Source: Cyclobacterium salsum (GTDB taxonomy: Bacteria > Bacteroidota > Bacteroidia > Cytophagales > Cyclobacteriaceae). Taken from it: DNA of 64,000 bases. The notes below the pieces were generated by a model that had not been told where the DNA came from, ran no database searches, and saw only the letters and a list, made by a program, of their open reading frames with translations. Both the position numbers and the translations under genes were made by a program. The stretch spans positions 1 to 64,000 of the forward strand of contig NZ_WNKG01000016.1 of assembly GCF_010119245.1 (NCBI RefSeq), written 5' to 3'. Below, piece after piece: positions 59,439-64,000 of the stretch (positions within the stretch are counted from its first letter, which is position 1; each line of letters starts with the position of its first letter).

Positions 59439-61985
59439 ATGTCTATGAGATTTAATACAAGAATTAAAGTTATTTCCGGGTTTTTTCTGGTTACCTGCCT
59501 GATAGTAGGAGCCGGGGTGATTACCATTTATAGTGTTGACCAGTTACTTGATTCGGTAGAATCGCTTTCCGAGCCCAACCAGAAACTACGCAACTTAAAT
59601 AAATTACTAGCAGATATTTATCAATTGGATAAATCCAGAAGTGTTATTTCTGAGGAAGATTCCAGTGAAAATGTTAATTACTACCGCCAAATTCAGCAGG
59701 AAATCAGAAAACTGGAAGCCATGGTGGCAGATTCTGCTGAGATGAATCAGGTAAAGCGTATTGACTACAGCGTGAACGAGCTCATGGTGGTTTACAAAGG
59801 GTTGGAGGATGTGAAAAACAACCTTTACAACAGGAATTTCAGTAAAGAAGCCCTGAATAACATTGAAAGAAAGATAAAAAGAAAAGAAGAGTTAAGCAGA
59901 CTGCAAAGCCTGGGAAAAATCAGGATTGGTATTAATCCAGGTTCGAGCTTGAATCCTCCTGCCGGGGAAAAAAAACCAGATAGCACAGAAAGAGAAGGGA
60001 CTTCTAGTGAGTCATTGGCTGCGGGTGGCAAACAAGACATGGAAAAGATATTGGCCATGTTACGATTGAATTTGAACAGGGTAAATCCCGAAAATGCCCA
60101 ACCGCTTTTCGGCTCGGATTCTATTATTTACACGGTGCGCCAAATGGTGCTCGATATCAACAACGAAGAGCAATTCCTGAGATCCAGGTTAAGAGAGTTG
60201 GAACAGGAACTCAATGAAAAAAACCGAGCACTCATCATCAATATTCAGGCTATCGTTACTTCATTACAAAACGAGGCACTCCTTAAATCCAAGGCAGAGA
60301 ATGAATCTGCCTATGCGCTTACTTACAACTTTTCCTTTCTTTTAGGGGTCCTCATTGTGGTAGGAGTGATCGGCTCTTCTGGTTTTATTTTTAGCATTGT
60401 CCGTGAAATTAAGAAATCAGAGACCTATCAGGAAAAGTTGACGGAAGCCAAAAAGAAGTCGGATAACCTGGCCAGAACCAAGCAAGATTTTCTAGCCAGG
60501 ATGAGTCATGAAATACGTAATCCATTGCATGTTATTCAGGGATACAATGAGGCTTTGTCAAAAACTTCTCTGGATCAAGAGCAGCAGGAGTATGCTAAAA
60601 TGATTCATTTTGCTTCGGGTACCCTTTTGGGGATCGTCAATGATATATTGGATTTCTCCAAACTTGAAGCGGGCAAGATAAAAATTGAAAAAGGAATCAT
60701 TGATCCCTTACCTTTTTTTAAGAACCTGCATTCCTTTTTCCGTCAAAAAGCCCTTGATAAGGGCCTTTCGCTGGATTTTTCCATTTTATTACCAAAAGGA
60801 AAGTTTTTTCTGGGTGATGAGCTACGACTGAACCAGGTCATGACCAACCTCCTATCTAATGCCGTAAAATTCACTGAGAAAGGGAAGGTGCAGGTGCGGG
60901 TTTCTTGTGATAAAAAAGGAAATCTGGTAGTTGAAGTGAAAGATACAGGCCTGGGAATGTCCCCTGAGTTACAACAAAACCTGTTTCGGGAATTTAACCA
61001 GGGAGACGGAGGTATTTCGAGAAAATACGGGGGGACCGGTCTGGGTCTGGCCATCGCCAAAAAACTGGTGGATTTGCAAGAAGGAAAGATAAGGGTTTTC
61101 AGTGAACCGGGAGTTGGAAGTCATTTTATCGTTTTTCTACCGACCACACTATTGGATAAAAAAGAAGATACCGTGATTCCGACCATGCAGATGGAGCGAA
61201 TGGAAGGGCTTCGGGTACTACTGGTAGACGACGATCCATTGGGTCTCCAATTAGCCGGATTGTTGTTAAAGGGACTAGGGGCTGAGGTGATTTCTTTTCT
61301 GGGAGGGATCGAATTCGAGAAGAATTTCAAAGAAGAAGATTTTGATCTGGCATTGGTAGATATACAGATGCCTGAAATAGATGGTTATCAGGTCCTGGCC
61401 AGCCTTAAACGTCGGGAAAAATACAGTCAAATACCGATCTTAGCGATCACTGCAAATGTATTTGCCAAAGAAAAACAAGACTTACTTAAGGAAGGGTTTG
61501 ATGATATCATTCTCAAGCCTTTTACAGAGGCAGAGTTGATCGGGAAAATAACGGCCAGCCTCAAGCCTGGTGCAAGAAAAGCCCCACCACCCTTGGTTGA
61601 CTCCCCCGTTACTCCTGCAACAGGGTTAAAGGGAACTACCAGTAGTTATGATCTTTCTGAAATCAAAAAGTTTTGCATGGGAGACGAGGAATTGTTTAAA
61701 GATATTTTGGAAGGTTTCTACACTCAAACGGGATTAGACCTCATTCGCATTAATAAGGCATCGGATGAGAAAGACTACCCGAAAATCCAAGCGATTGCTC
61801 ACCAACTCTCTAGTCGACTTGGGCAGCTAAAATTTAAAGAAAGAAGGATAGCGAAAACGATTGAGTCCAAACTTAAAACAGGAGAAACCGATGGGATTCG
61901 GGAGTTAGTTTGGGAACTGACAGAAAAAATAAGCCCACTACTCGAGGACCTGGCAGAGCGATTTGGGTATGCACTGGCCGATTAG
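59439..61985 (+). CDS. Hybrid sensor histidine kinase with receiver and HPt domains
   Basis: The protein has 848 residues. Transmembrane segments lie at about 12-32 and 296-320, enclosing an extracytoplasmic region of 260 residues. That region is charged and helical, with a Pro/Ser-rich break near 168-195, and has no recognised ligand domain. The kinase has His357 (FLARMSHEIRNPLH), the N-box MTNLLSNAVKF and DTGLGMS and GTGLGLAI. The receiver has phosphoacceptor Asp641 (ALVDIQMPEIDG), and the C-terminal HPt has His788 (AIAHQLSSRLGQL). The full His-Asp-His relay suggests that the final receiver is a separate protein. The last four bases overlap the end of the convergent sigma-54 response regulator gene. 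Confidence 0.93.
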   Translation: MSMRFNTRIKVISGFFLVTCLIVGAGVITIYSVDQLLDSVESLSEPNQKLRNLNKLLADIYQLDKSRSVISEEDSSENVNYYRQIQQEIRKLEAMVADSAEMNQVKRIDYSVNELMVVYKGLEDVKNNLYNRNFSKEALNNIERKIKRKEELSRLQSLGKIRIGINPGSSLNPPAGEKKPDSTEREGTSSESLAAGGKQDMEKILAMLRLNLNRVNPENAQPLFGSDSIIYTVRQMVLDINNEEQFLRSRLRELEQELNEKNRALIINIQAIVTSLQNEALLKSKAENESAYALTYNFSFLLGVLIVVGVIGSSGFIFSIVREIKKSETYQEKLTEAKKKSDNLARTKQDFLARMSHEIRNPLHVIQGYNEALSKTSLDQEQQEYAKMIHFASGTLLGIVNDILDFSKLEAGKIKIEKGIIDPLPFFKNLHSFFRQKALDKGLSLDFSILLPKGKFFLGDELRLNQVMTNLLSNAVKFTEKGKVQVRVSCDKKGNLVVEVKDTGLGMSPELQQNLFREFNQGDGGISRKYGGTGLGLAIAKKLVDLQEGKIRVFSEPGVGSHFIVFLPTTLLDKKEDTVIPTMQMERMEGLRVLLVDDDPLGLQLAGLLLKGLGAEVISFLGGIEFEKNFKEEDFDLALVDIQMPEIDGYQVLASLKRREKYSQIPILAITANVFAKEKQDLLKEGFDDIILKPFTEAELIGKITASLKPGARKAPPPLVDSPVTPATGLKGTTSSYDLSEIKKFCMGDEELFKDILEGFYTQTGLDLIRINKASDEKDYPKIQAIAHQLSSRLGQLKFKERRIAKTIESKLKTGETDGIRELVWELTEKISPLLEDLAERFGYALAD

Positions 61986-63346
61986 TCCAGTCCGTATTTT
62001 TCAAGTTTGTTATACAAGGTTTTCCGGTCCATATTTAGCACTTTTGCGGCTTTGGATTTATTGAATTTGGTTTCTTCCAGGGTTTTTAGTATTAATGATT
62101 TTTCCTGCTCTTCGAAAGATGACTTCAAATCTCTGGCGGAATGAATGTCCATGATGGAAATGGCCTCGCTCTCTAATAACTCTGATGGAATCACTTCTGG
62201 TTGGACCAATCCTTCGCCGGTTAACAAGACGGCTCTTCGAATGATATTTTTAAGCTCCCGAAGATTTCCTGGCCAGTGATATTCCATGAATATGTTCTCT
62301 ACCTCCGGGCTAAATCCGGTTACGTTTTTTTCAAGACTGTCATTGCTTTTTTCCAGAAAAAGCATGGCAAAAAACTGAAGGTCTTCTTTTCTTTCTCGCA
62401 AGGGTTGAGCTCTTAGGCTGAATTCGTTTAGTCGGTGAAAGAGATCCTCTCGAAACTGCCCTGATTTAGCTAATTCCTGCAAATCTTCGTTCGTGGCTGC
62501 TATTATTCGGACATCGATGGAAATATCTTTATTACCACCTATTTTTCTTATTTGCCTCTCCTGAATGGCACGCAAAAGCTTAATTTGAATTTCGTAGCTA
62601 AGGTTTCCTATTTCATCCAAAAAAATGGTCCCTCCATTCGCACTTTCAAAATGACCTGTTTTATGATCGATAGCCCCGGTAAAGGCACCCTTAACGTGTC
62701 CAAATAACTCACTTCCAGCTAGTTCCTTGGATAAAGCGCCACAATCTACCGCTACGAAAGGCCCATGGGCTCGTTTTGATTTTTGGTGAATCCTTTTGGA
62801 AATGTATTCTTTTCCCGTTCCACTCTCTCCTAAAACAATGATGCTTAAATCGGTAGGAGCGACCAATTCAATGTGCTTTTCAATCTGTAGCGCCTGTGCA
62901 CTTTGGCCGATTTGATAGGATAGATCAACTGACTCCGATCGGGGAGGGGATGACTTTTTCTCTGGCGTGACGGCTTGTTTCCGAGGGTCCTTTTTTAGAG
63001 CCTGCTTAACCGTAAGTAGTAGTTCATCTGGATTAATGGGTTTGGTAATGTATTCGAAAGCCCCCATCTTCATGGATTTTACGGCAGTTCGAATGTCCGA
63101 ATAATTGGTAATGAGTATGACAGGGATCGTTGGGAAATAATGTATGACCTGATCCAACACCTCCATCCCGGTACCATCCGGCAATCTATAGTCCGTAATG
63201 ACCAGATCAGGATTAGTTCTTTCTAATGACTGCAGCCCTTCCGTCACTTTAGTACTGCTGGTAATCTCATACCCATTTTTTTCCAAAAAGTTTTTTATGA
63301 TTTTTGAATAGGTCAGATCGTCTTCTATCAGAAGTATTTTTGCCAT
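61982..63346 (-). CDS. Sigma-54-dependent response regulator, NtrC family
   Basis: The 454-residue regulator has a receiver domain with Asp52 (LVITDYRLPDGTG), an AAA+ domain and a Fis-type helix-turn-helix at about 412-454 (KFNKSKAAKVLNMDRKTLYNKLEKYGLD). The AAA+ domain shows Walker A GESGTGKE (173-180), the sigma-54 contact loop GAFTGA (220-225) and GGTIFLDEIGNL. It drives transcription from sigma-54 promoters after phosphorylation. It lies tail to tail with the hybrid kinase, with a four-base overlap of the stop codons. It is a candidate final receiver of that relay, but this is inference. Confidence 0.95.
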   Translation of the reverse strand: MAKILLIEDDLTYSKIIKNFLEKNGYEITSSTKVTEGLQSLERTNPDLVITDYRLPDGTGMEVLDQVIHYFPTIPVILITNYSDIRTAVKSMKMGAFEYITKPINPDELLLTVKQALKKDPRKQAVTPEKKSSPPRSESVDLSYQIGQSAQALQIEKHIELVAPTDLSIIVLGESGTGKEYISKRIHQKSKRAHGPFVAVDCGALSKELAGSELFGHVKGAFTGAIDHKTGHFESANGGTIFLDEIGNLSYEIQIKLLRAIQERQIRKIGGNKDISIDVRIIAATNEDLQELAKSGQFREDLFHRLNEFSLRAQPLRERKEDLQFFAMLFLEKSNDSLEKNVTGFSPEVENIFMEYHWPGNLRELKNIIRRAVLLTGEGLVQPEVIPSELLESEAISIMDIHSARDLKSSFEEQEKSLILKTLEETKFNKSKAAKVLNMDRKTLYNKLEKYGLD

Positions 63347-63373
63347 AAAGTTCCATCCAGATATCGTTAAATA

Positions 63374-63410
63374 TAAAATAAAAGCACCGATTTTGCAATC
63401 AGTGCTTTTT
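63374..63410 (-). terminator. Terminator of the small secreted protein gene
   Basis: On the minus strand aaagcactgatt pairs with aatcggtgcttt, with one mismatch, followed by a T-rich tail (ttttattttat). It lies about 20 bases beyond the stop codon of the gene ending at 63431, and before the sigma-54 regulator gene. Confidence 0.7.
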
Positions 63411-63430
63411 GGTAAACGTTGGCTTAGCTG

Positions 63431-63808
63431 TTATTCGTATGCGTGCAGTTGGTTGATTACACCGCCATCTTTATTGTACATCACCAGAATATTGAAATTA
63501 TCACTATCCAGGAAACAGACATCGTAGTAGTTATTATTTTTCTTCGAAATTTTTTTGACCGCTGTAATCTGTAAATTATTTATAAGACTGTCATTCCTAA
63601 TTACATCCCTGATAGATGTGGGAAGTTCCGTTACTGCAATGCTTGACGTGTCTGCCCATATGGACTCGTTTACGTCATTTATTACGTATTGGTTGTCCCA
63701 TATTCGTTTAATATTCTCATTTAGTTGGGCCTTTATGGAAAGTAAGCCACTAAGGACTAATCCCGCAAAAGCCATCCATTTAACCCATCTGGTTAATTTC
63801 CTATTCAT
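63431..63808 (-). CDS. Small secreted protein of unknown function
   Basis: The ATG at 63808 (MNRKLTRWVKWMAFAGLVLSGLLS) gives a signal peptide and 125 residues. An ATG at 63838 would add ten residues ahead of it. The mature part has an N-terminal helical stretch, then PTSIRDVIRNDSLINNLQITAVKKI and three or four strands ending YNKDGGVINQLHAYE. This resembles PepSY-like or beta-lactamase-inhibitor-like small periplasmic domains (TSIRDVI followed by alternating strands), but the assignment is weak. Confidence 0.65.
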   Translation of the reverse strand: MNRKLTRWVKWMAFAGLVLSGLLSIKAQLNENIKRIWDNQYVINDVNESIWADTSSIAVTELPTSIRDVIRNDSLINNLQITAVKKISKKNNNYYDVCFLDSDNFNILVMYNKDGGVINQLHAYE

Positions 63809-63931
63809 AGCTGGTTTTATTCTTTTACAGATAGACACAGGAATTGTGCCATTTCAAATTTCACCAACTGCTAAACAGAAAGCACCTGAAATTGGGTAGA
63901 AAATACCCATAGTGGTGATATTCGACGACTA

Positions 63932-63960
63932 TTGTGGCTAAACATTTTTTTGTATATTTG
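63932..63960 (+). promoter_or_regulatory. Strong promoter pointing out of the right edge
   Basis: TTG at 63932-63934, an 18-base spacer and TATATTTG at 63953-63960 match the Bacteroidota promoter well. No start codon follows within the window, so the gene lies to the right. Confidence 0.55.
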
Positions 63961-64000
63961 TGGTAGTTTAATAATAGTTTAACCTCTTCGCTTGCAGATC

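Noticed and set aside
1-64000. CRISPR array, prophage, integrase, IS element or tRNA
   Set aside because: I saw no regularly spaced repeats, transposase or integrase motifs, phage genes or tRNA-like cloverleaf in the window.

Overview
The window is about 64 kb of a Bacteroidota chromosome, most likely from the Cytophagales (Cyclobacteriaceae-like). The reasons are: a SusC/SusD pair, an OMP_b-brl_3-type TonB receptor, the gliding lipoprotein GldH, a DUF4834 protein, a PorT-like barrel, NqrF, a zinc-free AccD, a CarB without its allosteric domain, start codons without clear Shine-Dalgarno sites, and several promoters of the Bacteroidota type (TAnnTTTG at -7). This placement is inferred from gene families, not from a database search. 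Nearly all of the window is housekeeping DNA. I see no prophage, IS element, CRISPR array, tRNA or integrase.

Layout. 1-660 holds the 3' part of a 5S rRNA-like sequence broken by palindromes, a terminator, and an imperfect tandem duplication of AT-rich hairpin units. 675-2283 (-) has a secreted DUF1080 protein and a PAP2-like membrane protein. 2506-5646 (+) is a compact histidine cluster, hisH-hisA-hisF-hisIE, followed by a gamma-glutamylcyclotransferase-like gene. 5733-6996 (+) has an SRPBCC protein and a secreted fasciclin protein. 7007-8853 (-) is gcvT-comB. 9044-13507 (-) is susC-susD. 13795-18116 (-) is an operon-like response regulator, histidine kinase and TonB-type barrel. 18265-21773 has iscA/erpA-like (-), thiL (+), an unknown 126-aa protein and an rlmD-type RNA methyltransferase (both -). 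21862-26679 (+) is an SDR dehydrogenase and a giant SF1 helicase. 26745-32129 (-) is recQ-purD-ricT-like-gldH.

32228-34275 (+) is kdsD/kpsF and a mannose-1-phosphate guanylyltransferase. 34398-37507 (-) has an arginase-like protein and a cytochrome b5-like/MurNAc kinase/murQ cluster. 37594-41023 (-) has nqrF, accD and an MscS channel. 41189-46700 has cstA (+), a PorT-like barrel (-), a metzincin-like lipoprotein (+), a barrel protein, an unknown membrane protein and a DUF4834 protein (all -). 46889-49708 (-) is carB. 49971-55612 has a DUF4202 gene (+), a Tat-exported sugar isomerase-like protein, a small membrane protein and a PolX/PHP protein (all -), then an unknown secreted protein (+). 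55663-57139 (+) is pyrR-pyrB. 57231-59298 (+) has a cystathionine beta-synthase-like enzyme and a membrane protein. 59439-63346 has a hybrid histidine kinase (+) meeting a sigma-54 response regulator (-) tail to tail. A small secreted protein (-) and an outward-facing promoter close the window.

No single locus stands out as a complete undescribed system. The best leads are enzymes that keep their fold but have lost expected catalytic residues: the helicase's C-terminal nuclease-like domain, the PolX polymerase core beside an intact PHP domain, and the arginase-like protein. Two gene arrangements also merit checking: a cytochrome b5-like protein translationally adjacent to MurNAc recycling genes, and the overlapping hybrid kinase/sigma-54 regulator pair. 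All residue-level statements come from reading the translations by eye.
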